Assembly: GCF_007644105.1 (NCBI RefSeq)
Contig: NZ_VFAC01000009.1
Coordinates: forward strand, 1 to 64,000
From: Elioraea rosea
GTDB lineage: Bacteria > Pseudomonadota > Alphaproteobacteria > Acetobacterales > Acetobacteraceae
Direction: 5' to 3'
Length of the DNA: 64,000 nt
Each line of letters begins with the position of its first letter. Within the stretch, counting starts at the first letter, position 1. A program made the translations under genes and the position numbers. The notes below the pieces were generated by a model. It made no database searches, was not told the DNA's origin, and saw only the letters and a list, made by a program, of their open reading frames with translations. Of the stretch, positions 15,007 to 24,779 are shown piece after piece.

Positions 15007-16485
15007 GTGAGCGAGACCATGCCGGACACGACCCCACCTGCCGCGTCGTCGATCGCCCGGGGCGGCTTCACGCCTGCCCTGGCCGAGCGGCTGCACGCGC
15101 TGCTCGGCGACAAGGGCATGCTCACCGACCCGGGCGACATGGCGGGCTATCTCCGCGAATGGCGCGGGCTCTGGACCGGCCGCTCACCCGCGATCCTGCG
15201 CCCCGCGACGACCGAGGAATGCGCCGAGGCGGTAAGGCTCTGCGCGGAGGCGGGGGTGGCGATGGTGCCGCAGGCCGGCAACACCTCCATGGTCGGCGCC
15301 TCGGTGCCGCACGAGGCGGGCGAGGAGGTGGTGATCTCGGTCTCGCGGATGAACCGCATCCTCGAGCTCGACCCGGTGGACATGACGATGACGGTCGAGG
15401 CCGGCGCGGTTCTCGCAACCGTGCAGCAGGCCGCGCTCGAGGCGGACTGCTTCTTCCCGCTCTCGCTCGGCGCGGAAGGCACGGCGCAGATCGGCGGCAA
15501 CATCAGCACCAACGCGGGCGGCAACACCACGCTCCGCTACGGCAATGCGCGCGACCTCGTGCTCGGCCTCGAGGTGGTGCTGCCGGACGGGCGGGTGCTC
15601 GACATGCTTCGGCGGCTGAGGAAGGACAACACCGGCTACTGCCTGCGCCATCTCTTCATCGGCGCGGAAGGCACGCTCGGCATCATCACCAAGGCGGTGC
15701 TCAAGCTTTTCCCCCGCCCACGTGAGACCGAGCTCGCCTTCGTCGCGGTCGAGAGCGTCGAGGCGGCGCTCGCGCTGCTGAACCGCTTCCAGCGCCATGA
15801 CGGCGCGTCGCTATCCGCCTTCGAGTACATGATGCGGTTCGGCCTCGACCTCGTGTTCCGCCACATCCCCGGCGCCGTCGATCCCCTCTCCGCGCGGCAC
15901 GAGCATTACTGCCTGGTCGAGCTGTCCTCGCCCCGCCCGCAGGCGCAGCTTCGCGCGAGCATGGAGGCAGTCCTCGAGGCCGCGCTCGAGGAAGGGCTCG
16001 TGCGCGATGCCGTGATCGCGGAGAGCGATGCGCAGCGCGCCGCGCTGTGGCGGCTGCGGGAGGAGCATTCCGAGGCGCAGAAGCGCGAGGGTGCGTCGAT
16101 CAAGAACGACGTCTCGGTTCCGGTCAGCCGCGTTCCCGCGCTGCTCGCCGAGGCGTCCGCGGCATGCCGCGCCATCGTTCCTGGCATTCGGGTCTGCGCG
16201 TTCGGCCACGTCGGGGACGGCAACATCCACTTCAACCTCGCCGTTCCCGAAGGTGCGGATGATGCCGCGTTCCTCCGGCGCTGGGACGACGTGGCGGCGG
16301 CGGTGAACGGGGTGGTGCGTCGCTTGGGCGGCAGCTTCAGCGCCGAGCATGGCGTCGGACGCCTCAAGACGAAGACGCTGGCCGCCTGGCGGGAAGGGCC
16401 GGAGCTCGACGTGATGCGCGCGATCAAGCGCAGCGTCGATCCGGCGAACCTGATGAACCCCGGCAAGGTCGTTCCGCTCGCTTGA
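15007..16485 (+). CDS. FAD-linked 2-hydroxyacid dehydrogenase (GlcD / D-2-hydroxyglutarate dehydrogenase family)
   Basis: The 492-residue product has an N-terminal FAD-binding PCMH domain (PQAGNTSMVGASVP, GGNISTNAGGNTTLRYGN, LFIGAEGTLGIITKA) and a C-terminal FAD-linked oxidase domain ending GHVGDGNIHFN and SAEHGVGRLK. These enzymes oxidise D-lactate, glycolate or D-2-hydroxyglutarate and pass electrons to the respiratory chain. As a single protein without GlcE/GlcF it fits the D-2-hydroxyglutarate or D-lactate dehydrogenase groups best. The start is GTG 15007 or, nearly as likely, ATG 15019. Confidence 0.88.
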   Translation: MSETMPDTTPPAASSIARGGFTPALAERLHALLGDKGMLTDPGDMAGYLREWRGLWTGRSPAILRPATTEECAEAVRLCAEAGVAMVPQAGNTSMVGASVPHEAGEEVVISVSRMNRILELDPVDMTMTVEAGAVLATVQQAALEADCFFPLSLGAEGTAQIGGNISTNAGGNTTLRYGNARDLVLGLEVVLPDGRVLDMLRRLRKDNTGYCLRHLFIGAEGTLGIITKAVLKLFPRPRETELAFVAVESVEAALALLNRFQRHDGASLSAFEYMMRFGLDLVFRHIPGAVDPLSARHEHYCLVELSSPRPQAQLRASMEAVLEAALEEGLVRDAVIAESDAQRAALWRLREEHSEAQKREGASIKNDVSVPVSRVPALLAEASAACRAIVPGIRVCAFGHVGDGNIHFNLAVPEGADDAAFLRRWDDVAAAVNGVVRRLGGSFSAEHGVGRLKTKTLAAWREGPELDVMRAIKRSVDPANLMNPGKVVPLA

Positions 16486-16513
16486 GGGAGCGGGCAGCCG
16501 GGCACAGGAACAG

Positions 16514-17638
16514 ATGGGTCATCTCTTCACCTACGTGCTGAAGCAGCTCGGCCTCGCGCTGCTGGCCGTCACCGCCGGGCTCGCGGTGCTGATCTGGATC
16601 ACGCAGTCGCTGCGCTTCATCGAGCTCGTGCTGAACCGGGGCCTGTCGCTCGTCGTGTTCTTCGAGCTGACGCTGTTCATGCTGCCGAACTTCGTCGCGA
16701 TCATCCTGCCTGTCGCGACCTACATCGTGATCCTCGCCGTCTATCAGCGGCTCGAGAACGACCGGGAGCTCGTGGTGATGCGCGCTGCGGGCATGAGCCA
16801 GTTCGCGCTTGCACGCCCCGCGCTCGCGCTCGCCGGCATCGCGGCCCTGATCGGCTGGGCGATGAATCTGTGGGCGGTGCCGGAAAGCTACCGTGCCTTC
16901 CGCGAGTACCAGTTCGAGATCCGAAACCGCATGGCGGCGGTACTCATCCAGGAAGGCGTGTTCAACAGCCTCGGCGAAGGGCTCACCGTCTATGTCCGCC
17001 TGCGCGACGCGGACGGCACGTTCCACGGCATCATGGTCAATGACGAGCGGGACCCGGGCGCTCCGTCGACCATCCTCGCGGAGCGGGGACGGCTGGTCCT
17101 TGCGGGCGAACTGCCCCAGGTGACGCTCGAGAACGGCACGCGGCAGGAGCTCGACCCGCGCACCGGGCGGCTGCGCATCCTGACCTTCTCGGAGAACACG
17201 CTGACGCTCGCGACGCCAGCCGAGCGTGACGAGGTGCGCTACCGCGATGCCCGCGAGCGCGGCGTGCTCGAGCTCCTCAGCCCCGAGCCGGGAGAGCAGG
17301 TGAGCGCGCGCGACAGGGCGCGCTTCACCGTCGAGGCGCATCAGCGCCTCTCGGGCCCCATCTTCACCCTCTCGCTTGCCGCCGTAGGCCTCGCGGTCCT
17401 GCTCAGCGGAAGCTTCAGCCGCCACGGTCGAAGCGGCCGTGTCCTCGCCGCCGTCGCGGTCGGCTCGGCGCTCGTCGCGCTCGGGCTCGCGATCGGCAAT
17501 GCCGTGGCGAGCCGGCTCGCCCTCGTGCCGCTGATCTGGGTGCACGCACTGCTGCCGGGCATCGTCGCTGCCGTGGTGCTCATGCGGCCGCCCGCCTGGC
17601 GCGTGCCCGCCTCGGACGGCCTCGCGGCGGAGCGCTGA
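16514..17638 (+). CDS. lptF: LPS export ABC transporter permease LptF
   Basis: LptF is one of two inner-membrane permeases of the LptB2FG complex that extracts lipopolysaccharide for transport. The 374-residue product has the family layout: three N-terminal helices (about 10-125), a periplasmic jellyroll region (about 130-270) and three C-terminal helices. The cytoplasmic coupling segment QRLENDRELVVMRAAGMS is diagnostic. The next gene, lptG, begins 5 bases after the stop. The ATPase gene lptB is not in this window. Confidence 0.93.
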   Translation: MGHLFTYVLKQLGLALLAVTAGLAVLIWITQSLRFIELVLNRGLSLVVFFELTLFMLPNFVAIILPVATYIVILAVYQRLENDRELVVMRAAGMSQFALARPALALAGIAALIGWAMNLWAVPESYRAFREYQFEIRNRMAAVLIQEGVFNSLGEGLTVYVRLRDADGTFHGIMVNDERDPGAPSTILAERGRLVLAGELPQVTLENGTRQELDPRTGRLRILTFSENTLTLATPAERDEVRYRDARERGVLELLSPEPGEQVSARDRARFTVEAHQRLSGPIFTLSLAAVGLAVLLSGSFSRHGRSGRVLAAVAVGSALVALGLAIGNAVASRLALVPLIWVHALLPGIVAAVVLMRPPAWRVPASDGLAAER

Positions 17639-17643
17639 GCGCG

Positions 17644-18756
17644 ATGCGGATCACCCGCGTGCTCTCGTCCTATGTCGGCCGCATCTTCTTCGGCTCGACC
17701 GTCGCCGTGCTCGCGGGGCTTCTCGCCGTCGTCGCGCTGTTCGACGTGATCGAGCTGATGCGCCGCGCCTCGGGCCGGACGGACGTGGGCTTCGGCGACC
17801 TCGTCGGCATCACCGCGCTGAAGCTTCCCTTCCTCGCCATTGAGATCCTGCCGTTCGCGATCTTGCTCGGCGGGCTGATCGCCTTCTGGCGGCTGACGCG
17901 AAGCTCGGAGCTGATCGTCGCGCGCGCTGCCGGCGTTTCGGCCTGGCAGTTCCTTGCCGTGCCCGTCGGGCTCGCGGTCGGGCTCGGGCTGTTCGCGACG
18001 CTGGCGCTCTCGCCCGTCTCGGCGATGATGCTGGCACGCGCCGAGCGGCTCGACACGTCGCTCCTTCGAGGCGGAGCAGGAAGCTTCGGCCTTTCCGGCG
18101 ACGGGCTCTGGGTCCGCCAGCACGACGAGCAGGTGCCTGGAGGCGGCTGGTCGATCATCCACGGGCGTCGCGTCGAGATCGCGGGCAGCGCGCTTCGCCT
18201 GCAGGGCGTGACGGTGTTCCGCCTGACCGAACGCGATGCCTTCCATAGTCGGCTCGAGGCCGAATCGGCCGAGCTCCAGCCCGGGCGCTGGCGGCTCGCC
18301 AATGCCGCCTCGGTCGCTGTCGAACGGCCGCGCGAGCCGCTTCCCGAGGTCATGATCCCGACCGACCTGACCGTATCGCGCCTGCAGGACAGCCTCGCCC
18401 CGCCCGACACGCTGAGCTTCTGGGCGCTGCCGCGCTTCATCGCCGTGCTCGACGATGCGGGCTTCTCCTCGCTGAAGCATCGCCTGCGCTTCCAGGCGCT
18501 GCTCGCGCTGCCCCTGCTTGCCGGTGTGATGGTTCTCGTCGCGGCGGGGTTCTCGATGCGCCAGTCGCGGCGTGGCGGCGTCGGCCTCGCGATCGCCGCG
18601 GGCATCGCCGCGGGCGTCGCGCTGTTCGTTCTGAGCAAGGTGGTCGGCGAGTTCGGCGGGTCGGGGACCATTCCCGTCGCGCTCGCTGCGTGGACGCCGG
18701 CCGGCGTCGGCCTCGCGCTAGCCGTCGCCATGCTCCTGCATCTCGAGGACGGGTGA
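17644..18756 (+). CDS. lptG: LPS export ABC transporter permease LptG
   Basis: This is the partner permease to LptF (370 residues), with the same 3+3 helix arrangement around a periplasmic domain. It shows the LptG-type opening (RITRVLSSYVGRIFFGSTV), the coupling segment WRLTRSSELIVARAAGVS and three helices after residue 280. The stop overlaps the lptD ATG as TGATG. The order lptF-lptG-lptD places the inner-membrane export complex and the outer-membrane translocon in one transcript. Confidence 0.93.
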   Translation: MRITRVLSSYVGRIFFGSTVAVLAGLLAVVALFDVIELMRRASGRTDVGFGDLVGITALKLPFLAIEILPFAILLGGLIAFWRLTRSSELIVARAAGVSAWQFLAVPVGLAVGLGLFATLALSPVSAMMLARAERLDTSLLRGGAGSFGLSGDGLWVRQHDEQVPGGGWSIIHGRRVEIAGSALRLQGVTVFRLTERDAFHSRLEAESAELQPGRWRLANAASVAVERPREPLPEVMIPTDLTVSRLQDSLAPPDTLSFWALPRFIAVLDDAGFSSLKHRLRFQALLALPLLAGVMVLVAAGFSMRQSRRGGVGLAIAAGIAAGVALFVLSKVVGEFGGSGTIPVALAAWTPAGVGLALAVAMLLHLEDG

Positions 18757-20915
18757 TGCGGCGGCATATCCGCCGTGGCGCGCTTCTCGCCTCCACCGCC
18801 CTCATGCTCGCCGCCGGGGCGGCCGCGCAGCAGGCGGGCCGCGAGACGAGGCCGGAGGCGCGCGAGCCGGTCGCCTTCACCGCAGGCGAACTCTCCTTCG
18901 ACGAACGCTCCAACACCGTGATCGCCTCCGGTGGCGTTGAGGCGTGGCAGGGCGGCCGCGTGCTGCGCGCCCGCGAGATCCGCTTCAACCGCAACACGAA
19001 CCGTATCCTCGCGCGCGGCGACGTGGCGATCGTCGAGGAGGACGGGCGGGTGCTCTTCGCAGAGGAGGCCGAGCTCACCGACGACATGCGCGAGGGCGTG
19101 GCACGCGACATCCGCGCCCTGCTCGCCGAAGGCGGCCGGTTCGCCGCGAACGGCGCGCGCAGGAGCGAGGGTCGCTTCACCGACATGCGCCGCGGCGTGT
19201 ACTCGACCTGCGAGTCCTGCCCCGAGAACCCGCAGCGCCCGCCTCTCTGGCAGATCAGGGCAGACCGGGTGATCCATGACGAGCAGGAGAAGACCGTCGA
19301 GTATTTCGACGCCACGCTTCAGTTCGCCGGCGTGCCCGTTGCCTACGTTCCGTACTTCTCCCACCCCGACCCTTCGGTGAAGCGGCAGTCGGGGTTCCTG
19401 TTCCCCGATTTCGGCTCCTCGAAGCATCTCGGTGCGTTCTTCCGCCAGCCCTACTACTGGGCCATCTCGCCGCAATCGGATGCGACGTTCGCGCCGATGA
19501 TCACCTCGCGGCAGAACGTGCCGGTGTTCGGCGAGTACCGCCGTCGCTTCAACAGCGGCTTCTTCACGGTGCGCGGCAGCGGCACGATCGACAGCGACCG
19601 GGAGGGACGCGGCCACATCTTCTCGACCGGCCGCTTCTCGATCGACGAGACCTGGCGGGCGGGCTGGAACCTGCAGCGCTCGTCGGACCGCGACTACCTG
19701 CGCCAGTACCGCGTCGGCAATCTCGACAGCTCCTCGGCGCTGGTGACCGAGCCGTTCGTCGAGGGGTTCGGGCGCAACTTCTACATGCGCGCCGACAGCT
19801 TCTGGTACCAGGGCCTGCGCGTGGACGACAGCCGCGACGAGATCCCGCTCGTCCTGCCGCGCGGCTATGCCGAGTACGTGACCGACATCGACCGCCTCGG
19901 CGGACAGCTCAACACCTCCGTCGGCTTCTTCGCGACGAACCGGCGCACCGGCACGGACACGCGCCGCGTCGCCTCGCGCGCGACCTACAGCGTCCCGATC
20001 TCTGGGCCGATCGGCGATGTGTGGACCTTCGCCGGCAATCTCGACGTCATCGGCTACAATGTTGGCGGTGATACGACCGCCACGCCGGTACCCGGCGGGC
20101 GCGACGGCACCTATGGGCGCGCCCACCCGCAGGTCTCGGCAACCTGGCGCTGGCCGCTGATCCGCGCCGGCTGGGGCGGGGCGCAGCTGATCGAGCCGAT
20201 CGTGCAGGCCGTCGCGGGCCCGTCGATCGGCGACACGACGCGCTACCCGAACGAGGACAGCGTCGATCTCGAGTTCTCGGCGTCGAACCTGTTCGGCTTC
20301 AACAAGTACCCGGGCGTCGATCGGCTCGAGGGAGGCACGCGCATCAATGCCGGCCTGCGCGGCGCCTGGTATGTCGGCGGCATGAGCATCGACGGGCTGT
20401 TCGGCCAGTCCTACCGCCTCACGGACGACAGCTCCTTCCCAGCCGGATCGGGGCTCGAGAGCAGGCGGTCGGACTACGTCACCCGGCTCTCCGTCTCGCC
20501 GAACGAGTACGTGACGCTGAGCTATCGCGGCCGGTTCGACAACGACAACTTCTCGAACGCGCTGTCCGACTTCAACGGCACGTTCAGCTATGGCGGGCGA
20601 TATCTCAGCCTCTCGTACATCGATGCCCCGGCTCAGCCGCTTGCGCTGCAGCCGGAGGCGCGGCGCGAGATCGTCGCCGCGGTCGGCGGCAAGATCCACG
20701 GGTTCTGGCGCGGCGCGGTCGGCGCACGGCGCGACCTCGAGGCGAACGAGATGGTCGCCTCCTTCGGCAGCCTCACCTACGAGGACGAATGCTTCGCCTT
20801 CCAGGCGATCTACTCCCGCCGCTTCTCAAGTACGCAGACGCAGGACCAGGGAACCGACCTGATCTTCCGGCTCGTGTTCAAGACGGTCGGCGATTTCGGC
20901 TTCTCGGCCTTCTGA
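18756..20915 (+). CDS. lptD: LPS-assembly protein LptD
   Basis: LptD is the outer-membrane barrel that inserts lipopolysaccharide into the outer leaflet. The 719-residue product has a signal peptide (about 1-27, ending AAAQQ). A periplasmic OstA/LptA-like domain (about 35-200) carries RFNRNTNRILARGDVAIVEE. The large C-terminal barrel domain has YVPYFSHPDPSVKRQSGFLF and ends in FRLVFKTVGDFGFSAF, an aromatic-ended barrel strand. Two cysteines are near residues 150-153 (CESC) and one is near the C-terminus. The ATG overlaps the lptG stop. Confidence 0.94.
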   Translation: MRRHIRRGALLASTALMLAAGAAAQQAGRETRPEAREPVAFTAGELSFDERSNTVIASGGVEAWQGGRVLRAREIRFNRNTNRILARGDVAIVEEDGRVLFAEEAELTDDMREGVARDIRALLAEGGRFAANGARRSEGRFTDMRRGVYSTCESCPENPQRPPLWQIRADRVIHDEQEKTVEYFDATLQFAGVPVAYVPYFSHPDPSVKRQSGFLFPDFGSSKHLGAFFRQPYYWAISPQSDATFAPMITSRQNVPVFGEYRRRFNSGFFTVRGSGTIDSDREGRGHIFSTGRFSIDETWRAGWNLQRSSDRDYLRQYRVGNLDSSSALVTEPFVEGFGRNFYMRADSFWYQGLRVDDSRDEIPLVLPRGYAEYVTDIDRLGGQLNTSVGFFATNRRTGTDTRRVASRATYSVPISGPIGDVWTFAGNLDVIGYNVGGDTTATPVPGGRDGTYGRAHPQVSATWRWPLIRAGWGGAQLIEPIVQAVAGPSIGDTTRYPNEDSVDLEFSASNLFGFNKYPGVDRLEGGTRINAGLRGAWYVGGMSIDGLFGQSYRLTDDSSFPAGSGLESRRSDYVTRLSVSPNEYVTLSYRGRFDNDNFSNALSDFNGTFSYGGRYLSLSYIDAPAQPLALQPEARREIVAAVGGKIHGFWRGAVGARRDLEANEMVASFGSLTYEDECFAFQAIYSRRFSSTQTQDQGTDLIFRLVFKTVGDFGFSAF

Positions 20916-20974
20916 TTGGCCCATCAGCCACGGAGGCATTGCCGCGCCGTGGCGCCGGGTCTAGGGAGGGGCGG

Positions 20975-22339
20975 ATGAGGAAGGTAGTCGTATCGGCGTT
21001 CGCGCTTCTGGTCTCCGCGGCCCTGTCCGGCGGCCCGGCCGGGCCCGCCCACGCACAGGCCCAACGCCAGGGCCAGCCCCAGAGCGTGGGCCAGAGCGCG
21101 GGCCAGAGCACGGGCCAGGGCGCAGGCCAGGGCGCGCCGCTCGGCGCCGGCATCGTCGCCACCGTCAACGGCGAGGTCATCACGCTTTTCGACCTCGAAT
21201 CGCGCCGCCGGCTGTTCGCCATCACGGCCGGGCTACCGCTCACCCAGTCCGTGCTCGACCGGTTGACCCCTCAGGTCCGTCGCCTCCTGATCGACGAGAA
21301 GCTCCGCCAGCAGGAGGCGATCCGCCGCCGCGTCGGCGCGACCGACCGCGAGATCGCCGATGCCGTCGCGCGGCTCGAGCAGCAATCCAACCTGCCCTCG
21401 GGGGGGCTGCGCGCCAATCTTTCCCGGCAGGGCATCGACATCCGCGCCCTCTATGCGCAGATCCGCGCGCAGATCGCCTGGGGCAAGCTCGTGCGCGCCC
21501 AGCTTGGCCGCCAGGCGGAGGTCACCGAGGAGGAGATCACGGAGCGTCTCCGCGCCATCGAGGCAGCGACCGGCCAGCCGGAGTTCCTCGTCGCCGAGAT
21601 CTTCATCGCCATCGACGACCCCTCGCAGGAGGCGGAGGCCCAGCGAACCGCCTCGAGCCTGATCGACCAGCTTCGCGCCGGCGCCCCGTTCCCGGCGGTG
21701 GCCGCCCAGTTCAGCCAGGCGCAGTCGGCCGAGAATGGCGGCGACCTCGGCTGGGTGCGCCTCGGCCAGCTCGAGCCCGAGGTCGAGGCGATCGTGACGC
21801 AGATGCCGCCTGGCGCGGTGTCGAACCCGATCCGCACAGCGGGCGGGCTTACCGTGGTCACGCTCAGGCAACGCCGCGAAGTCGGGCGCGACATGGCGAC
21901 CCTTCTGACGATCCGCCAGGTGTTCCTGGCGTTCGACCAGACGCTGAACCCCCAGGCGCCGACGCAGCAGCAGATCGCCCAGCTCCAGGCCGCGAACCGC
22001 ATCGGCGAGACGGTGCGGAGCTGTGCGCAGATGGAGGAGGCGGCGCGGCTGGCGCGTTCGCCGCGGCCGGCCGATCCGGGGCAGGAGCTCCGGCTCGAGA
22101 TGCAGCAGGGGCCGATCCGCGACATCCTCGCCCAGCTGCGGCCGGGCGAGCCGACGCGGCCGCTCATCTCGCCAGACGGCATCACCGTGCTGATGCTCTG
22201 CAACAGGCGCGTGGAGAACGTCGCACAGCCGAACCCCGAGCAGGTCGGGCTGTCGATCCTGCGCGAGCGGGCAGACCTTCTCTCCCGCCAGATGATGCGC
22301 GACCTCCGCCGCCGCGCCGACATCAACGTCCGCTCATGA
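20975..22339 (+). CDS. surA: SurA-type periplasmic peptidyl-prolyl isomerase/chaperone
   Basis: The product (454 residues) has a signal peptide ending GPAHAQA. It is followed by an unusual Gln/Gly-rich linker (about residues 27-55), a SurA N-terminal chaperone domain (VATVNGEVITLFDLESRRRL) and a PpiC-type parvulin domain (FSQAQSAENGGDLGWVRLGQLEPE). A C-terminal segment resembles a second, degenerate parvulin domain. SurA helps outer-membrane barrels such as LptD to fold, consistent with its place after lptD. The start ATG 20975 has AGGGAGGGG in front. The stop overlaps pdxA by 4 bases. Confidence 0.9.
   Translation: MRKVVVSAFALLVSAALSGGPAGPAHAQAQRQGQPQSVGQSAGQSTGQGAGQGAPLGAGIVATVNGEVITLFDLESRRRLFAITAGLPLTQSVLDRLTPQVRRLLIDEKLRQQEAIRRRVGATDREIADAVARLEQQSNLPSGGLRANLSRQGIDIRALYAQIRAQIAWGKLVRAQLGRQAEVTEEEITERLRAIEAATGQPEFLVAEIFIAIDDPSQEAEAQRTASSLIDQLRAGAPFPAVAAQFSQAQSAENGGDLGWVRLGQLEPEVEAIVTQMPPGAVSNPIRTAGGLTVVTLRQRREVGRDMATLLTIRQVFLAFDQTLNPQAPTQQQIAQLQAANRIGETVRSCAQMEEAARLARSPRPADPGQELRLEMQQGPIRDILAQLRPGEPTRPLISPDGITVLMLCNRRVENVAQPNPEQVGLSILRERADLLSRQMMRDLRRRADINVRS
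21083..21130 (+). repeat. Four tandem 12-bp repeats in surA
   Basis: Four successive 12-base units of the form RGCRYRGGCCAG (21083, 21095, 21107, 21119) encode SVGQ-SAGQ-STGQ-GAGQ in the linker after the signal peptide. Related units precede and follow. The copy number may vary between strains by slipped replication. Confidence 0.9.
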
Positions 22340-23328
22340 GCCTTCCGCCGCTCGCTCTGACGATGGGCGATCCTGCCGGGATCGGGCCTGAGATCACGCG
22401 CGCGGCCTGGCGCGCGCTGCGCGGTCGGCACCCCTTCGCGGTGATCGCTGACCCGGATCACCTCGCCTCGCTCGGCAGCGACGTGCCGGTGCGCGCGGTC
22501 GAGACGCTGGCGGAGGCCGCGGCGGTATTTCCCCGTGCGCTGCCCGTTCTTGCCGAGCCGCTTGCGTGCCCGGTTCGGCCAGGCGTGGCCGACCCAGCCC
22601 ACGCGCCCGCGATCGTCCGCTCCGTCGAGCGCGCCGTGGCGCTTGCCCGGAGCGGGGCGGCGGCGGCGGTGGTGACGAACCCCCTCGCCAAGACGACGCT
22701 GCTCGATGCCGGCATCGGCCATACCGGGCACACGATGTGGCTGAAGGACCTCGCCGGCGGCGGCACGCCGGTGATGATGCTCGCCGGGCCGATGCTGCGC
22801 GTCGTTCCGGTGACCGTGCACATCCCGCTCGCCGAGGTGCCGCGGGCGCTGACGGCGGACGCCATCGTCGCGGCCGGGCGCATCACGGCCGCGGCCCTCG
22901 CTGCCGATTACGGCCTCGCCGCACCCCGGCTCGCCGTGGCCGGGCTCAACCCGCATGCGGGGGAGAGCGGCACGGTCGGGCGCGAGGAGATCGAGGTGAT
23001 CGCGCCCGCCATCGCCGCCCTTCAGGCCGACGGGATCGACGCGACCGGCCCGCATCCCGGTGACAGCCTGTTCCACGCCGCCGCGCGCGCGACCTATGAC
23101 GCCGCGCTCTGCATGTATCACGACCAGGCGCTCATCCCGATCAAGGCGCTGGACTTCGCCAACGCCGTGAACGTGACGCTGGGGCTTCCCATCGTCCGCA
23201 CTTCGCCCGATCACGGCACGGCATACGGCATCGCGGGCAAGGGCCTCGCCGACCCGACGAGCCTGATCGCAGCGCTCGAGATGGCCGCGGCGATCGCCGC
23301 GCGCCGGGGCGAACGCAAGGCCGCGTGA
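22336..23328 (+). CDS. pdxA: 4-hydroxythreonine-4-phosphate dehydrogenase
   Basis: PdxA catalyses an NAD-dependent step of pyridoxal phosphate synthesis. The 330-residue product begins [19 protein letters not shown], the family hallmark. It contains metal-ligand histidines in HTGHTMWL and [14 protein letters not shown], and the C-terminal [15 protein letters not shown] and [16 protein letters not shown]. The ATG overlaps the surA stop (ATGA), and rsmA overlaps its own stop, so translation is coupled along surA-pdxA-rsmA as in many proteobacteria. Confidence 0.96.
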   Translation: MSLPPLALTMGDPAGIGPEITRAAWRALRGRHPFAVIADPDHLASLGSDVPVRAVETLAEAAAVFPRALPVLAEPLACPVRPGVADPAHAPAIVRSVERAVALARSGAAAAVVTNPLAKTTLLDAGIGHTGHTMWLKDLAGGGTPVMMLAGPMLRVVPVTVHIPLAEVPRALTADAIVAAGRITAAALAADYGLAAPRLAVAGLNPHAGESGTVGREEIEVIAPAIAALQADGIDATGPHPGDSLFHAAARATYDAALCMYHDQALIPIKALDFANAVNVTLGLPIVRTSPDHGTAYGIAGKGLADPTSLIAALEMAAAIAARRGERKAA

Positions 23329-24191
23329 GCCCCAAGCTCCCGCCACTCCGCGAGGTGATCGCCTCGGCCGGGCTCGATGCGCGGAAATCCCTCGGCCAGC
23401 ACTTCCTGCTCGACCTGAACCTGACGGCGCGGATCGCCCGCGAGGCGGGCGAGCTCGCTGGCCGTCACGTGGTGGAGATCGGCCCCGGGCCCGGCGGGCT
23501 CACCCGTGCGCTTCTCGAGACGGCGGCGGTGGACGTGACCGCGCTCGAGATCGACCCCCGCGCCGTCGCGGCGCTCGCGCCGCTCGCCGAGGCCTATCCG
23601 GGGCGCCTGCGCATCGTCGAGGCGGATGCGCTCGGCGCCGACATCGCCGCCCTCGTCCCTGCGCCGCGCGCGATCGTTGCGAACCTTCCCTACAATGTCG
23701 GCACGCCGCTTCTCGTCCGCTGGCTCGGTGCCGCCGGGGATATCGAGAGCATGACGCTGATGTTCCAGCAGGAAGTGGCAGAGCGCATCGTCGCCGCCCC
23801 GGGAACGGACGCCTATGGCCGGCTTGCCGTGCTCGCGGGCTTCGTTGCCGATGCCAGGCTCGTCATGCGCATCCCGCCCGCGGCCTTCACGCCGCCGCCG
23901 AAGGTGTGGTCCGCCGTCGTGCGGATCGTTCCGCGCGCGGAGCAGCCTTCGCGGCACCTCTTCCGAGCGATGGAGCGCGTCACCGGCGCCGCCTTCGGGC
24001 AGAGGCGGAAGATGCTCAGAAGCAGCCTGAAACCGCTCGGCGGTGCCGAGGCGCTGCTCGGCGCGTCCGGGATCGACGGCACGCGGCGAGCCGAGACGCT
24101 GACGGGTGCGGAATTCGTGCGGCTCGCCGCGGCGCTTGCCTCACGACCCGAGAAGACGCGACACGAAGGGGGCGAGCCCGGTCCCGCGTGA
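23325..24191 (+). CDS. rsmA: 16S rRNA (adenine1518-N6/adenine1519-N6)-dimethyltransferase
   Basis: RsmA (KsgA) dimethylates two adenines near the 3' end of 16S rRNA. The product (288 residues) has [19 protein letters not shown], the SAM-binding [27 protein letters not shown], and the catalytic [17 protein letters not shown]-terminal helical domain carries [15 protein letters not shown]. The GTG start overlaps pdxA. The final 51 bases overlap the convergent gmk gene. Confidence 0.95.
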   Translation: MSPKLPPLREVIASAGLDARKSLGQHFLLDLNLTARIAREAGELAGRHVVEIGPGPGGLTRALLETAAVDVTALEIDPRAVAALAPLAEAYPGRLRIVEADALGADIAALVPAPRAIVANLPYNVGTPLLVRWLGAAGDIESMTLMFQQEVAERIVAAPGTDAYGRLAVLAGFVADARLVMRIPPAAFTPPPKVWSAVVRIVPRAEQPSRHLFRAMERVTGAAFGQRRKMLRSSLKPLGGAEALLGASGIDGTRRAETLTGAEFVRLAAALASRPEKTRHEGGEPGPA

Positions 24192-24770
24192 CCGGCGGAG
24201 CCGTTCGGCCGCGAGGATCGACCGCGCGGCGGCGACGGTTTCGTCGAAGTCGCGGTTGACCAGCACATAGTCGTACTCGTCCCAGTGCGCGATCTCCGAG
24301 GCGGCCTGCGCCATGCGCCGGGCAACGATCGCGGCATCGTCTTGCGCGCGCGCAGCGAGCCGCCGGGACAGCTCCTCCATGCTCGGCGGCAGGAGATAGA
24401 TCGACACGATATCGCCGGGCAGCGCGGCGCGGAGCTGGCGCGTGCCCTGCCAGTCGATGTCGAACAGCATGTCACGGCCTTCGTCGAGCGCCTTGGCCAC
24501 CGGTGCGCGCGGCGTCCCATAGCGGTGCGCATAGACCTGCGCGTGCTCGACCATCGCGTCGGCCGCCACGGCGCGAAGGAAGGTAGGTTCGTCCACGAAA
24601 TGATAGTCGATCCCGTCGGTCTCGCCGGGGCGGGGAGGGCGCGTCGTCAGCGACACGGACAGATGCAGGTTCGCATCCGTCTCGCGGAGCGCGCGGCCGA
24701 CGGAGGTCTTCCCTCCGCCGGAGGGCGAGGACAGCACGAGGAGCAGCCCGCGTCGGGCGATCCCGTTCAC
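24141..24770 (-). CDS. gmk: Guanylate kinase
   Basis: Gmk phosphorylates GMP to GDP. The 209-residue product has the P-loop [16 protein letters not shown] (about 13-28), the GMP-binding [19 protein letters not shown], and the lid and C-terminal segments [10 protein letters not shown] and [11 protein letters not shown]. The start is GTG 24770, 9 bases after the yicC stop. Its last 17 codons lie antisense to the end of rsmA, an uncommonly long convergent overlap for two essential-type genes. Confidence 0.96.
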   Translation of the reverse strand: MNGIARRGLLLVLSSPSGGGKTSVGRALRETDANLHLSVSLTTRPPRPGETDGIDYHFVDEPTFLRAVAADAMVEHAQVYAHRYGTPRAPVAKALDEGRDMLFDIDWQGTRQLRAALPGDIVSIYLLPPSMEELSRRLAARAQDDAAIVARRMAQAASEIAHWDEYDYVLVNRDFDETVAAARSILAAERLRRSRGTGLAPFVSRLLGS

Positions 24771-24779
24771 CGGCGCGGC

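Noticed and set aside
17670-20699. A 1009-codon open frame on the minus strand
   Set aside because: It lies antisense to lptG and lptD, which carry full family motifs; the antisense product has no recognisable motif.
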